A DNA stretch of 64,000 bases from Rhodanobacter sp. C03. GTDB lineage: Bacteria > Pseudomonadota > Gammaproteobacteria > Xanthomonadales > Rhodanobacteraceae. The notes beneath the pieces are model-generated. The model was not told where the DNA came from, searched no databases, and was given only the letters and a program-made list of their open reading frames with translations. Position 1 is the first letter of the stretch. The number at the start of each line of letters is the position of its first letter. Positions 44,159 to 53,193 of the stretch are shown here, in pieces. The stretch lies in NCBI RefSeq assembly GCF_002001175.1, contig NZ_MUNT01000007.1:124001-188000 (forward strand), read 5' to 3'. The translations under genes were made by a program, and so were the position numbers.

Positions 44159-45058
44159 GTGGAAAACCTGCCTGTCGACGATGTGTTGCACCGCTTTCTG
44201 CTGGAACACGCCGGTGTGCGTGGTGCGGTGGTGCGGTTGGGGCCGGCCTGGCGCGAAGTCGCCGGTCGCGCCGACTATCCGCCGGCCGTGCGAGCGGTAC
44301 TCGGCGAGGCACTGGCAGCCAGCGCGCTGCTGACCGGCAACATCAAGCTGGATGGCGCGCTGTCGGTCGAGCTGAAGAGCAGCGGCGCACTGCGCCTTTT
44401 GTTTGCCGAATGCACAGACCATGGCCGTTTGCGTGGTCTGGCGCGCTGGAATGAGCCGTTGCCCGAGCCGTTGGTGTTGAAGGCGCTGCCCGATGCGGGC
44501 ATGGCGATCACCATCGGCAACGTCGAGCGTGGTCAGCGCTACCAGGGGCTGGTCGACCTGCAGCACGCGGGTGTCGCCGATGCGCTGGAAAATTATTTCA
44601 TCCAGTCCGAGCAGCTGCCGGCGCGCATCCTGCTGGCTGCCAACGATGAGTACGCGGTCGGGCTGATGCTGCAGAAGATGCCGGACGAAGGTGGTCACCA
44701 CGCCGCCAAGGACGACGATGCGTGGAGCCGCGTCGTGCATCTGACGGCCACCCTGGGCGTGGAGGAATTGCTGGCGACCGCGCCGGAGCAGCTGTTGTAC
44801 CGGCTTTACCATGAGGAGTCGGTGCGTCTGTTCGAGCCACGCCCGCTCGCGTTCGGCTGCAGCTGCAGCCGCGAGCGGGTGACCGGGATGCTGCGCTCGC
44901 TCGGTCGCGACGAAGTCGAGGCGGCGCTGGCGGCGCGGGGCGACGAGATCGAGGTGATCTGCGAATTCTGTGCACAACGCTATCACTTCGATCGCATCGA
45001 TGCGGAGCTTCTGCTCAGCGCCCACGCGGCGCCGATCGCGCCGGATACCACGCAATGA
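44159..45058 (+). CDS. hslO: Redox-regulated chaperone Hsp33
   Basis: 299 residues from GTG 44159. It has HRFLLEHAGVRGAVVRLG, ALLTGNIKLDGALSV and IQSEQLPARILLA, and the C-terminal zinc switch FGCSCSRERV (CxC) with ICEFCAQRYHFD (CxxC). Oxidation releases the zinc and turns on holdase activity in the cytoplasm. Convergent with the GGDEF/EAL gene. Confidence 0.96.
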   Translation: MENLPVDDVLHRFLLEHAGVRGAVVRLGPAWREVAGRADYPPAVRAVLGEALAASALLTGNIKLDGALSVELKSSGALRLLFAECTDHGRLRGLARWNEPLPEPLVLKALPDAGMAITIGNVERGQRYQGLVDLQHAGVADALENYFIQSEQLPARILLAANDEYAVGLMLQKMPDEGGHHAAKDDDAWSRVVHLTATLGVEELLATAPEQLLYRLYHEESVRLFEPRPLAFGCSCSRERVTGMLRSLGRDEVEAALAARGDEIEVICEFCAQRYHFDRIDAELLLSAHAAPIAPDTTQ

Positions 45059-45092
45059 CAACGCGAGGCCTCAGGGGATTTTGAACAGACTC

Positions 45093-47999
45093 TCAGGTCA
45101 GCAGTAAGGGGTTGTTGTTCTTGCTCAGCCAGGTCTTGGCCGGCTGCGAGGCGGCAAACAGGAAGCCCTGGCCGTAGCGACAACCGACCCGGAGCAGGGC
45201 CTGCCGCTGCGATTCTTCCTCGATGCCTTCGGCGATCACCTTCATCTGCAGCGAGTCGGCCAGCACCTGGATCGCGCGCACCAGCGCCAGCCCCTGGGTT
45301 TCCTCGTCACCTTGCGGCAGTTCGGTGATGAAGGAGCGATCGATCTTCAGCGTATCGAACGGGTACTGGTGCAGATAGCTGAGCGAGGAGTAGCCGGTGC
45401 CGAAGTCATCGAGTGCGATGCCGATGCCGCGGCTGCGCAAGTTCTTCAGTATCCGCTTGACCTGGGTCGGGTTCTCCAGCAACGCGTGTTCGGTCACCTC
45501 GATACGGATGCAGTGAGGTGGTACGGCGTACTGCTCGAACAGCGCGAGCAGTCGCTGATCGAGGTCGACGGAGCGGAAATGCCGGCCTGAGACATTGATG
45601 CTGATGAAGCCTTCGGTACCGATCAGGCGCACAGCCTGGGTGCAGACCTGTTCGAAGATCTGCCAGTCGATCGCCTCGGCGCAGCCACACTCCTCGGCGA
45701 TCAGCAGGAAGTCGTGTGGCGTCAGCAGGCCGCGCTCGGGATGATGCCAGCGCAGCAGGGCCTCGTAACCGGCCACACGGCCGCTGTCGAGTTCGACGAT
45801 GGGCTGGTAGAACGGTTCGAATTCGTTGCGGTTGAGCGCGTGGCGCAGGTCGCTCTCCATGTCCAGTAGCGACAGCGCTTCGCGCCGCAAGCGGTCGTCG
45901 AACAGCGCCGCGCGGTGGCGGCCACCGTCCTTCGCGTTGTACATCGCCGCGTCGGCGTCGCGCAGCAGTTCCTCTGGCTGACGGTAATGCGGGCTGGACA
46001 GCGCGACACCGATCGAGGCGGAGGTGAATATCTCCTTGGTGCCGAGCCGGAACGGTGTCTGCAGCTCGTTGATGATGCGCTCGGCAATCAGGGTGGCGTT
46101 GCCGGTGTCGTGGATGCCATCCAGCAATACCGCGAATTCATCGCCGCCCAGGCGTGCGACCACATCGCGGGTTTTCAGGCAGGCACGAATGCGGCCGCCG
46201 ACCTGGAACAGCAGGTCGTCGCCGACCAGGTGACCGACCGAGTCGTTGATCACCTTGAAGCGGTCGAGATCGATGAACAGCACGGCGAACTGCTCGTTCG
46301 GGTTCGCGACGCTACGCTGCATCGCCTGCTCCAGCCGTTGCAGCAACAGGGAGCGATTGGGCAGTCCGGTCAACGAATCGTGCAAGGTTTCGTACTTCAG
46401 CCGGCGCTCGACCCGCTCGCGCTCGGCAATCTGCTCGCGCAGGTCGCGGTTGGCCAGCGCCAGTGCGCGGGTACGTTCGGTGACGCGGCGCTCCAGCCCG
46501 GCATAGGCCTGCTTCAGCGATGCGGCTGTCTGCTTGCGTTGCAGCGCGTTCGCGATGTGATAGCTGACGAAAGTCAGCAGCTCCTGGTCGCGTTCGCTGT
46601 AGGTGTGCTCGGGCGAATAACTCTGCAGGGCCAGCACGCCCATCGCCTTGCCGCCCAATATCAGCGGCACGCCGAGCCAGCACACCGAGAGGGCGCCGAA
46701 GTGACTGATCTCGCCGAGCGCAATCAGTCGCTCGACTTCCCGCGGGTCCGCCAGCAGCGGCTTGCCATGGCGCAATACGTATTCGGTCAGGCCACGACCG
46801 TGTGCGCGTGGTGGTCGCACGCTGTCGACATCGTCCACCGAGTAAGGGAAGGTCAGGTGCCCGCTCTCCGCATCGACCAGAGCGATGTAGAAGTTACGCG
46901 CGTACAGCAGGCCGCTGATCACCTGGTGCATCGCCGCGTAGAATTTTTCCGGTCCTTCCGAGGTGTTGGCGAGTTCGGCAATACGGAACAGTGCCGCCTG
47001 CAACCGTTCGCCACGCTGGCGTTGCAGCACCTGCTGGCGCAGCACGCGATTGGCCTCGCGCAACGCGGCGGTGCGATCGGTCACCCGGTGCCCCAGCTCG
47101 ATATGCGCCTCGCGCCGCTCCAGCGCGGTCTGCACGTGCTGGGCCACGTAATTCAGCAGCTCCAGATCATGTTGCGAATAATGGGTGTCGGTGCGGTAGC
47201 TCTGCACCACGATGCCACCCACCACGCGATCGCTGCGCAGCAGTGGTACGCCCAGCCAATGCTCGCAACTCGGCCCGACCAGGACGAAACGGTCGCCGAA
47301 CTGCTGCCGCAGTTCCTCGATCGAGCCCATCAACGGGCGACCTTCCTGCAGCAGGTTCCAGGTCAGGCTGTGCAGCATGTCGCGCAGCGGCAGCTCCTGA
47401 TCGGGTGGTGGCGGATCGTTGTCGGCAATGTCGAGGTAATAAGGGAAGCGGACGCTGTCGGTGGCGGCGTCGTACAGCACGATATAGAAGTTTTCCGCAT
47501 ACATCAGGCTGCTGACGATGGCATGCAGCGAGCGCATCATCTCGGGCATGTCGTGCCCGGCACCGGCCTGCTCGGCGATCGCGTAGAGTGCACGCTGCAA
47601 GCGTTCGGCCAGCGCCAGTCGCGAAATCGCCTCATACAGGCGGCTGGTTTCGGCGAGCTGCCGCAGTCGGGCATCGGCCAGTCGTCCAAGCCACACCAGC
47701 GAGTCACGCACCCCATCGGGCAGCGGCAGCTCGGTCGCTTCCAGCGTGAGCTTCCGCGAACCCTGGGGGTCCTCCGCCAAGTCGAGCTGACCTGACGGCA
47801 AGTGGATGGGTTGCTCGTCCACGCGACGCCAGCGCAATCGGCCGTGGATACCGAAGCTGCTCCACGCAAGTTCGCAGATTTCCATGACGCTGCCGACGTC
47901 GGCGGCCTCGAACAAGCGTTCGGCTGCATGGTGCAAGGCCGCAAGATCCTGCGCCGCGGATGGCGGCCCGGATGAACGGATCGTTGGCGTGGCACTCAT
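45093..47999 (-). CDS. GAF-GAF-GGDEF-EAL cyclic-di-GMP signalling protein
   Basis: 968 residues with no membrane segment. Two GAF-like domains (about 130-300 and 335-495) each contain LLNYVAQHVQTALERR- or FVSYHIANALQRK-type ends and are joined by coiled coils. GGDEF is intact (VARLGGDEFAVLL, about 620). EAL follows with GYEALLRW, ISINVSGRHF, RIEVTEHALLE, LDDFGTGYSSL, LKIDRSF and VIAEGIEEE, so the known phosphodiesterase residues are present. It could make or break c-di-GMP in response to a small ligand. Long open frames on the opposite strand are shadows. Confidence 0.93.
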   Translation of the reverse strand: MSATPTIRSSGPPSAAQDLAALHHAAERLFEAADVGSVMEICELAWSSFGIHGRLRWRRVDEQPIHLPSGQLDLAEDPQGSRKLTLEATELPLPDGVRDSLVWLGRLADARLRQLAETSRLYEAISRLALAERLQRALYAIAEQAGAGHDMPEMMRSLHAIVSSLMYAENFYIVLYDAATDSVRFPYYLDIADNDPPPPDQELPLRDMLHSLTWNLLQEGRPLMGSIEELRQQFGDRFVLVGPSCEHWLGVPLLRSDRVVGGIVVQSYRTDTHYSQHDLELLNYVAQHVQTALERREAHIELGHRVTDRTAALREANRVLRQQVLQRQRGERLQAALFRIAELANTSEGPEKFYAAMHQVISGLLYARNFYIALVDAESGHLTFPYSVDDVDSVRPPRAHGRGLTEYVLRHGKPLLADPREVERLIALGEISHFGALSVCWLGVPLILGGKAMGVLALQSYSPEHTYSERDQELLTFVSYHIANALQRKQTAASLKQAYAGLERRVTERTRALALANRDLREQIAERERVERRLKYETLHDSLTGLPNRSLLLQRLEQAMQRSVANPNEQFAVLFIDLDRFKVINDSVGHLVGDDLLFQVGGRIRACLKTRDVVARLGGDEFAVLLDGIHDTGNATLIAERIINELQTPFRLGTKEIFTSASIGVALSSPHYRQPEELLRDADAAMYNAKDGGRHRAALFDDRLRREALSLLDMESDLRHALNRNEFEPFYQPIVELDSGRVAGYEALLRWHHPERGLLTPHDFLLIAEECGCAEAIDWQIFEQVCTQAVRLIGTEGFISINVSGRHFRSVDLDQRLLALFEQYAVPPHCIRIEVTEHALLENPTQVKRILKNLRSRGIGIALDDFGTGYSSLSYLHQYPFDTLKIDRSFITELPQGDEETQGLALVRAIQVLADSLQMKVIAEGIEEESQRQALLRVGCRYGQGFLFAASQPAKTWLSKNNNPLLLT

Positions 48000-48242
48000 G
48001 GGGCTATGGTCAGTTCCTGGGCGATCCGACGGGGTCTGCGTTGAACGCCTTTATATCGTGTAAGTTGGGCTCGTCGCCAGCGATCCCGATGCCGTGAACC
48101 TGCGAACAATCGAACCCGTCGGAGAATGGCACAAACCATGCGATTTTGTGCGTTGTAGCTGGTTTGGGGGTGTTAGTAAAATGTAAAACAAGATATAGTT
48201 GTTACCCATATTCCGAACACCTGTGAGTGGTTTGCCCGGGTC

Positions 48243-49157
48243 ATGCGTCGCCTGTCCGCCCTGCTGCTGATTTTCCTGCTGCCGTTTGCTGCAGCCGGGC
48301 AGTCTGTGAGCGGTGACAGCGCCTTGGCCCAGCGTCTGCTGACGCAGCCACCGGATCAGATGACCGAAGTCGCGCCTGGCGTGGTCGTGCCCTTGTGGCG
48401 TGGCACCGATGGTCGTCTGCTCGCGCTCAAGGCGAATAGCAGCAACGGCGCCGATGCGTTGAGCCAGAATGCCCCGCTGGCGCTGCATGTGGTTGATGCA
48501 GCCAGTGTCATGACGACGGGTCTGCAATATGGATTGGGTCCGAACCTGCAGGCGCATGCCGAAGTCAGTGAGCACTCGTGGGTCAACCAGCCGCTGCGTA
48601 TCATCGGCAGCGAAGTGGGAGCCACTTATGCCACGGGGCGTTACAGCCTCGGGGTAAGCGTCGGCGCCAATAGCGTGCCCGACAACAACAATACGGTCTT
48701 GCCGCGGGTGCTGCCGGGTGTTGCCTCGGGCGTCGATGGCCTGTCCGGTTTTGACAGCAGTTCACAGCTCAATGCGCGTGGCCGGCTTGCCTTGGGCAGC
48801 AAGAGCGGCATCGATCTGGGTGCCAGCGTAGGTCGTATCAACCTGCTTCCGGGCAACTTGCTTGGCGTCAACACGCTGGAGCAGAAGGCATTGAGCTTTG
48901 GCATCGACCACGGTGCATTGAGCGGCGTCCTGATCGGTCGCAGCATGCAGCCTGAGGCCGGTATTCCGGGTGGTTTGAATGCGGATCGGCGCTGGAACAG
49001 CATCGACCTGGGTGTGACCTGGCGTTTGCCGTGGCGCGGCTCGTTGAGCGTCGGCGCACAGAACCTGTGGTCCTCCGGCACTCCGGCGAATACGCCGGCA
49101 GGTCCCGAGCCGGATCAGTCGCGCACACCGTATGTGCAGTATCACCAGGATCTCTGA
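48243..49157 (+). CDS. Exported protein of unknown function, probably beta-rich
   Basis: 304 residues. A signal peptide (MRRLSALLLIFLLPFAAAGQ, cut near AAG-QS) leads into a chain full of alternating Gly/Ser-rich strands (LQYGLGPNLQAHAEVSEH, YSLGVSVGAN, WRLPWRGSLSVGAQNLW), suggesting a small outer-membrane barrel or surface protein. No family recognised. The end lacks a classical terminal Phe, so barrel insertion is not certain. A strong AT-rich stretch (48173-48200) upstream may hold the promoter, and a terminator follows. Confidence 0.75.
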   Translation: MRRLSALLLIFLLPFAAAGQSVSGDSALAQRLLTQPPDQMTEVAPGVVVPLWRGTDGRLLALKANSSNGADALSQNAPLALHVVDAASVMTTGLQYGLGPNLQAHAEVSEHSWVNQPLRIIGSEVGATYATGRYSLGVSVGANSVPDNNNTVLPRVLPGVASGVDGLSGFDSSSQLNARGRLALGSKSGIDLGASVGRINLLPGNLLGVNTLEQKALSFGIDHGALSGVLIGRSMQPEAGIPGGLNADRRWNSIDLGVTWRLPWRGSLSVGAQNLWSSGTPANTPAGPEPDQSRTPYVQYHQDL

Positions 49158-49193
49158 TCCTTAGATATCGAGCTGGTTGTTGCTGATCTGCTG

Positions 49194-49220
49194 ACGCCGT
49201 CGCTCATGCGACGGCGTTTT
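49194..49220 (+). terminator. Rho-independent terminator
   Basis: Perfect 10-base stem acgccgtcgc (49194-49203) with gcgacggcgt (49208-49217), loop tcat, then TTTTCGTT. Serves the plus-strand exported protein gene. Confidence 0.85.
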
Positions 49221-49247
49221 CGTTGGTGATACCAGAACAGATCTGGG

Positions 49248-50150
49248 TTAGTTCAGCTTGCGGACGCGCAGATCGCCGCTGAAAGTTTCGACGTTGATCG
49301 TGCCGCGACCATTGCCGAGGGTGGTGTCCAGGCTGCTGCCGGGCCCGTGCTCGGGCTTTTGCGGCGTACCGAAATCGCTGCGCAGGTCGCCACTGAAGCT
49401 GCTGGCGTGCAGGCTGCCGGACGTGGCTGCTGGCAGTTGCAGCTGCACATCGCCGCTCATGCTGTCGATCCCCAGCTTGCCGTCGGCAGCGAGGGCACCG
49501 GTCAACTGCACGTCGCCGGATACCGTACTCAGCGTCAGCTTCTTCCACGGTCCACCGTTGGCCTGGATGCGGCCGGAAATGGTCTGCAGCTTCACGTCGC
49601 TGCCGAGCACGGGGGCGAGGATGTCGCCACTGACGGTTTGCAGATCGGCCTGCTCGGCATGCCCGGCCAGCTCGATGCCGCCGCTGACGCTTTCCACTTT
49701 GAGTGCCGGCGTGCGCGCATTGATACGCGTCCTGCCGCTGACCGTGTTGACCTCGATGTTGCCACCGTCAATGCCGTCGATGACCAGCGGTGCGCTGACT
49801 ACGCCGACGTCGAGTGACGCACTCTTGGGGACATGCAGTTCCAGCGTGGTGGGCGCCATCCGGTTGCCGCTGCTCCAGCTGAACCAGCTGGAGCCGCCCT
49901 GAGGTTCGACCTTGATCGCCAGGTTGTTGCTGCTGCCGGTGATCGTCAGCGGCTTGGCACCCTCGCCAAGCTGGCCACCGACCTGCACCTCATTGCGATC
50001 CCACGCGGTCACGGTCACCGTGCCAGCGATGTTGCTGACGCTGACATGCACCGTCGGCGTGGCGTCGTGGCTCAGCTGGATCGGCGTGCCGGCCAGGGCC
50101 TGGCCAACGCACAGACACAGCAGCAGGGGAACATAGCGGGTGACTTTCAT
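49248..50150 (-). CDS. DUF4097-family exported beta-helix-like protein
   Basis: 300 residues. The signal peptide is MKVTRYVPLLLCLCVGQALA. The rest is a ladder of short repeats with a TVSGxI/V beat (VNTVSGRTRINA, VESVSGGIELAG, LQTVSGDILAP, LQTISGRIQANG, LSTVSGDVQLTG, IDSMSGDVQLQL), the DUF4097 pattern, which folds as a right-handed beta solenoid. It is the third gene of an ECF sigma/anti-sigma operon, 13 bases after the anti-sigma gene. Role unknown; likely periplasmic or surface, possibly a sensor or target of the sigma response. Confidence 0.88.
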   Translation of the reverse strand: MKVTRYVPLLLCLCVGQALAGTPIQLSHDATPTVHVSVSNIAGTVTVTAWDRNEVQVGGQLGEGAKPLTITGSSNNLAIKVEPQGGSSWFSWSSGNRMAPTTLELHVPKSASLDVGVVSAPLVIDGIDGGNIEVNTVSGRTRINARTPALKVESVSGGIELAGHAEQADLQTVSGDILAPVLGSDVKLQTISGRIQANGGPWKKLTLSTVSGDVQLTGALAADGKLGIDSMSGDVQLQLPAATSGSLHASSFSGDLRSDFGTPQKPEHGPGSSLDTTLGNGRGTINVETFSGDLRVRKLN

Positions 50151-50163
50151 GATCGGTCCTGGT

Positions 50164-50613
50164 TCAGCCGGCCTGAGCGGCCAGTTGGTGCAATTGGGTT
50201 TGCTGATGTTCGGTACGGCTGAGCAGGCGCTGCAATACAGGCGAATCAGGTGCCTGCTGGATGGCCTGCTGCAGCTCCATGCGCGCGGCGTCCAGCTCGA
50301 TCGCGGCGCCGGCCAGGCGCGGATCGGCGGGTTTCCACGGCTTCGTCATCGTGCTGGCCAACGTTGTCGCGCCCATCACGTGTTGCAGGTGCCAGCCGAT
50401 ACCGCCGGCCAGCAACACCGATGCGGCAACGGTTGTGGCAATCAGCCAGCGTCGCCGGTGTCCCGGCTGATGATCATGCGGCTGCTGGATCGTGGATGCG
50501 CGAGTGAGTGCGTCGTCGCCCAATGCGGCGTCGATCGAGGCCCACAGATCGCGTTGTGGCGTGAGTGGCTGATGCAGGTCGCGCAGTTGCCGGCGCCATT
50601 CGAATTCGTTCAT
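50164..50613 (-). CDS. Probable membrane anti-sigma factor
   Basis: 149 residues from ATG 50613, overlapping the sigma stop as ATGA. An acidic N-terminal part (MNEFEWRRQLRDLHQPLTPQ) precedes one membrane helix at about 58-76 (WLIATTVAASVLLAGGIGW) and a periplasmic tail with a Gln-rich coiled coil. The usual zinc motif HxxxCxxC is absent, so the call rests on position, size and topology. Confidence 0.75.
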   Translation of the reverse strand: MNEFEWRRQLRDLHQPLTPQRDLWASIDAALGDDALTRASTIQQPHDHQPGHRRRWLIATTVAASVLLAGGIGWHLQHVMGATTLASTMTKPWKPADPRLAGAAIELDAARMELQQAIQQAPDSPVLQRLLSRTEHQQTQLHQLAAQAG

Positions 50614-51155
50614 GACCTTTCTCCCAATGTCTTGCGCAACAGGCCGCGAGCGCGATGCAGTTGCGCTTTCGACGTGCCGACCGCCATGCCCAGTTCGTTG
50701 CCGATCTCCTCGTGCCGCCAGCCTTCGATGTCGTGCAGTACCAGCACGGCGCGGGCGCGTGGCGGCAGCAGGCCGATCGCGTGTTCGAGTTCCTCGCGTT
50801 CGGCGGCACAAAACGGTGTCGCGCCGGTGTCCGGCATTTGCTCGTCATCCAGCATGCTGACCGGATCGGCGTTGCGCGCACGGATGTCCATCAGCGCCAC
50901 GTTCACCGCGAGCCGGTACAGCCAGGTGCCGAATGCACTCTCGTGACGAAAACCAGGCAGCTTCTGCCAGGCGCGGATGAACGCATCCTGGGTCAGGTCC
51001 TCGGCACGGGCGCGGTCGTAGCCAGCGAGACGGTAGACCGCACCATGCACGCGACCCACATGCAGCCGGTACAGCCGCTGGAATGCCGCACGATCACCGG
51101 CAGCCGCGGCGCGCACGTCATCGGTGTCGTTGGCTCCCGTAGGGGCAGGCGACAT
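50610..51155 (-). CDS. ECF-type RNA polymerase sigma factor
   Basis: 181 residues from ATG 51155 (ATG 51188 would add 11). Region 2 has AEDLTQDAFIRAWQKLPGF and FGTWLYRLAVNVALMDIRAR; region 4 has LPPRARAVLVLHDIEGWRHE and GTSKAQLHRARGLLRK. First gene of a three-gene operon with anti-sigma and DUF4097. It is expected to control its own promoter; I did not find a reliable ECF promoter (AAC near -35) by eye. Confidence 0.94.
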   Translation of the reverse strand: MSPAPTGANDTDDVRAAAAGDRAAFQRLYRLHVGRVHGAVYRLAGYDRARAEDLTQDAFIRAWQKLPGFRHESAFGTWLYRLAVNVALMDIRARNADPVSMLDDEQMPDTGATPFCAAEREELEHAIGLLPPRARAVLVLHDIEGWRHEEIGNELGMAVGTSKAQLHRARGLLRKTLGERS

Positions 51156-51286
51156 GGAGCTTCCAGAAGCAGGGCAGGCGGCGATCATCTTGCCAGCTTG
51201 GATGCGCCGTCACGCGAAAGGGTTTGCACCGCTGTCGCGGTGCGGGCACGGGCAGGTCCGCGAGAGCTGCCCGTGCCGGTGTTCGA

Positions 51287-53068
51287 TCAGGATGCCGTCG
51301 CTTCACGTCGTGGCTGGTCTGTGGCTGCGAGTGTGCTTGCCACGCGCTGCTGCTCCTGGCGCAGGCGTTCCGGCAGGCGTGGCGCGAAGCTGTCCAGATA
51401 CTCGCCGATGGCAGCAAGCTCAAGCCGCCATCCGGCGTGATCCACCGCGAGCAGTTCGTCGAGTTGGGCGTGGTCGAGCGCGAGCCCGCCCAGCTTCAGT
51501 TCGCCGTCGCCTGGCAGAATGCCGATCGGTGTTTCGACGCCATCGACGCGCTCTTCGACGCGATTGATCATCCACTCCAGCACGCGCAGGTTCTCGCCGA
51601 AGCCCGGCCACAGGAACTTGCCATCCTTGCCCTTGCGGAACCAGTTGACGTGGAAGATTTTCGGCAGCTTGGCGCCCGGCTGGTCGAGCGACAACCAGTG
51701 CGCGAAATAGTCGCCGTAGTGGTAGCCGCAGAACGGTTTCATCGCCATCGAATCGCGACGCAGCACACCGACCGCGCCGGTGGCGGCGGCCGTGGTTTCC
51801 GAGCCCATCGCGGCACCCATCAAGACGCCATGGTTCCAGTCGCGTGCTTCCATCACCAGCGGCAGCAGCGACGGACGCCGACCGCCGAACACGATCGCGC
51901 TGATCGGCACGCCCTGCGCGGCCTCGGCCTGTTCCGACCAGGTTGGGCACTGCCGTGCGCTGACCGTGAAACGTGAGTTCGGATGTGCGGCGGCGCCGTT
52001 GGTCGCATCGTAGGGACGGCCCTGCCAGTCGGTGACCGGTGTGCCGGGCAGGCCATCCCACCATGGCTGGTTGTCGGCGGTGACGGCGACGTTGGTGAAG
52101 ATGGTGTCGCGCGTGGTGCTCTTCAGCGCGTTGGGATTGGTCGCGTCGCTGGTGCCCGGTGCCACGCCGAAGAAACCGGCTTCCGGATTGATCGCATACA
52201 GACGGCCATCCGCGCCGGGACGCATCCAGCAGATGTCATCGCCCACCGTCCACACCTTCCAGCCGTCCTGGCGATAGCCCTCCGGTGGTATCAGCATGGC
52301 GAGGTTGGTCTTGCCGCAGGCGGACGGGAATGCGGCGGCGATGTAGTGCGTCTCGCCTTGCGGGTTCTCGATGCCGACGATCAGCATATGCTCGGCCAGC
52401 CAGCCTTCGCTGCGCGCCTGATGACTGGCGATGCGCAATGCATGACATTTCTTGCCCAGCAGCGCATTGCCGCCGTAGCCGGAGCCGTAGGACTTGATCG
52501 ACAGTTCGGCCGGGAAGTGCATGATGAAGCGGCGCTCGGGATCGAGTTCGCCGGTCGAGTGCAGCCCTTTGATGAACGCACCCTCGCGCTCGATCCGCGC
52601 CTGCGCCGCGGCGCCCATGCGGGTCATGATCTTCATGTTGGCGACCACGTACGGACTGTCGGTGATCTCCACGCCGCAGCGCGCCAGCGGTGAGTCGATC
52701 GGCCCCATGCAGTACGGAATCACGTACATGGTGCGGCCTTCCATGCAGCCGTCGAACAGCGCATCGATCTTCGCGTGCGCCGCGGCCGGATCCATCCAGT
52801 GATTGTTCGGGCCGGCATCCTGCTCGTCGGGATGGCAGACGAAGGTCAGGTGCTCGACGCGTGCCACGTCAGAAGGATGGGAGCGGTGCAGATAGCAGCC
52901 CGGATGGGTCTGCTGATTCAGCTCGATCAGGGTGCCCTCGGCCAGCATTTGCTGCACCAAGGTCTGGTATTCGGCATCCGAACCATCGCACCAGTGAACT
53001 TGGGCCGGACGCGTCAGCGCCGCCACTTCGTTTACCCAATGCTCGAGCGCATCCAGCTTGCTGGCCAT
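51287..53068 (-). CDS. pckG: Phosphoenolpyruvate carboxykinase (GTP)
   Basis: 593 residues, usual for the GTP form. It has the P-loop FPSACGKTNLAMLIPP, GDDICWMRPG (metal), NPEAGFFGVAPGTS and FGGRRPSLLPLV, all of the GTP-dependent family and unlike E. coli ATP-type PckA. It converts oxaloacetate to PEP for gluconeogenesis in the cytoplasm. Transcribed alone; its upstream gap holds an 18-base inverted repeat and the terminator of the tetR gene. Confidence 0.97.
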   Translation of the reverse strand: MASKLDALEHWVNEVAALTRPAQVHWCDGSDAEYQTLVQQMLAEGTLIELNQQTHPGCYLHRSHPSDVARVEHLTFVCHPDEQDAGPNNHWMDPAAAHAKIDALFDGCMEGRTMYVIPYCMGPIDSPLARCGVEITDSPYVVANMKIMTRMGAAAQARIEREGAFIKGLHSTGELDPERRFIMHFPAELSIKSYGSGYGGNALLGKKCHALRIASHQARSEGWLAEHMLIVGIENPQGETHYIAAAFPSACGKTNLAMLIPPEGYRQDGWKVWTVGDDICWMRPGADGRLYAINPEAGFFGVAPGTSDATNPNALKSTTRDTIFTNVAVTADNQPWWDGLPGTPVTDWQGRPYDATNGAAAHPNSRFTVSARQCPTWSEQAEAAQGVPISAIVFGGRRPSLLPLVMEARDWNHGVLMGAAMGSETTAAATGAVGVLRRDSMAMKPFCGYHYGDYFAHWLSLDQPGAKLPKIFHVNWFRKGKDGKFLWPGFGENLRVLEWMINRVEERVDGVETPIGILPGDGELKLGGLALDHAQLDELLAVDHAGWRLELAAIGEYLDSFAPRLPERLRQEQQRVASTLAATDQPRREATAS

Positions 53069-53128
53069 CGTGTCCCTCTAAGGTCTTCGGAAAAATTGAA
53101 CTGAAACGGTAGTTTGCGTGCACTGGTA

Positions 53129-53146
53129 TTGCAAGGTTTCTTGCAA
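53129..53146. promoter_or_regulatory. 18-bp inverted repeat upstream of pckG, candidate operator
   Basis: TTGCAAG (53129-53135), GTTT, CTTGCAA (53140-53146): a perfect 7-4-7 palindrome about 61 bases before the pckG start. The shape suits a dimeric regulator; which one is unknown. It touches the T-run of the neighbouring terminator. Confidence 0.4.
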
Positions 53147-53147
53147 C

Positions 53148-53171
53148 AAAAACGGCGCCAGATGGCGCCGT
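53148..53171 (-). terminator. Rho-independent terminator of the tetR gene
   Basis: Read on the minus strand: acggcgcca pairs with tggcgccgt across a tight turn (53152-53171), followed by TTTTT (53152-53148). Confidence 0.75.
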
Positions 53172-53193
53172 ACGGGGATAATTGTGAAGCAGG

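Noticed and set aside
45915..47795. 626-codon open frame antisense to the GGDEF/EAL gene
   Set aside because: Mirror of a gene with intact catalytic motifs; the antisense product shows no domain.
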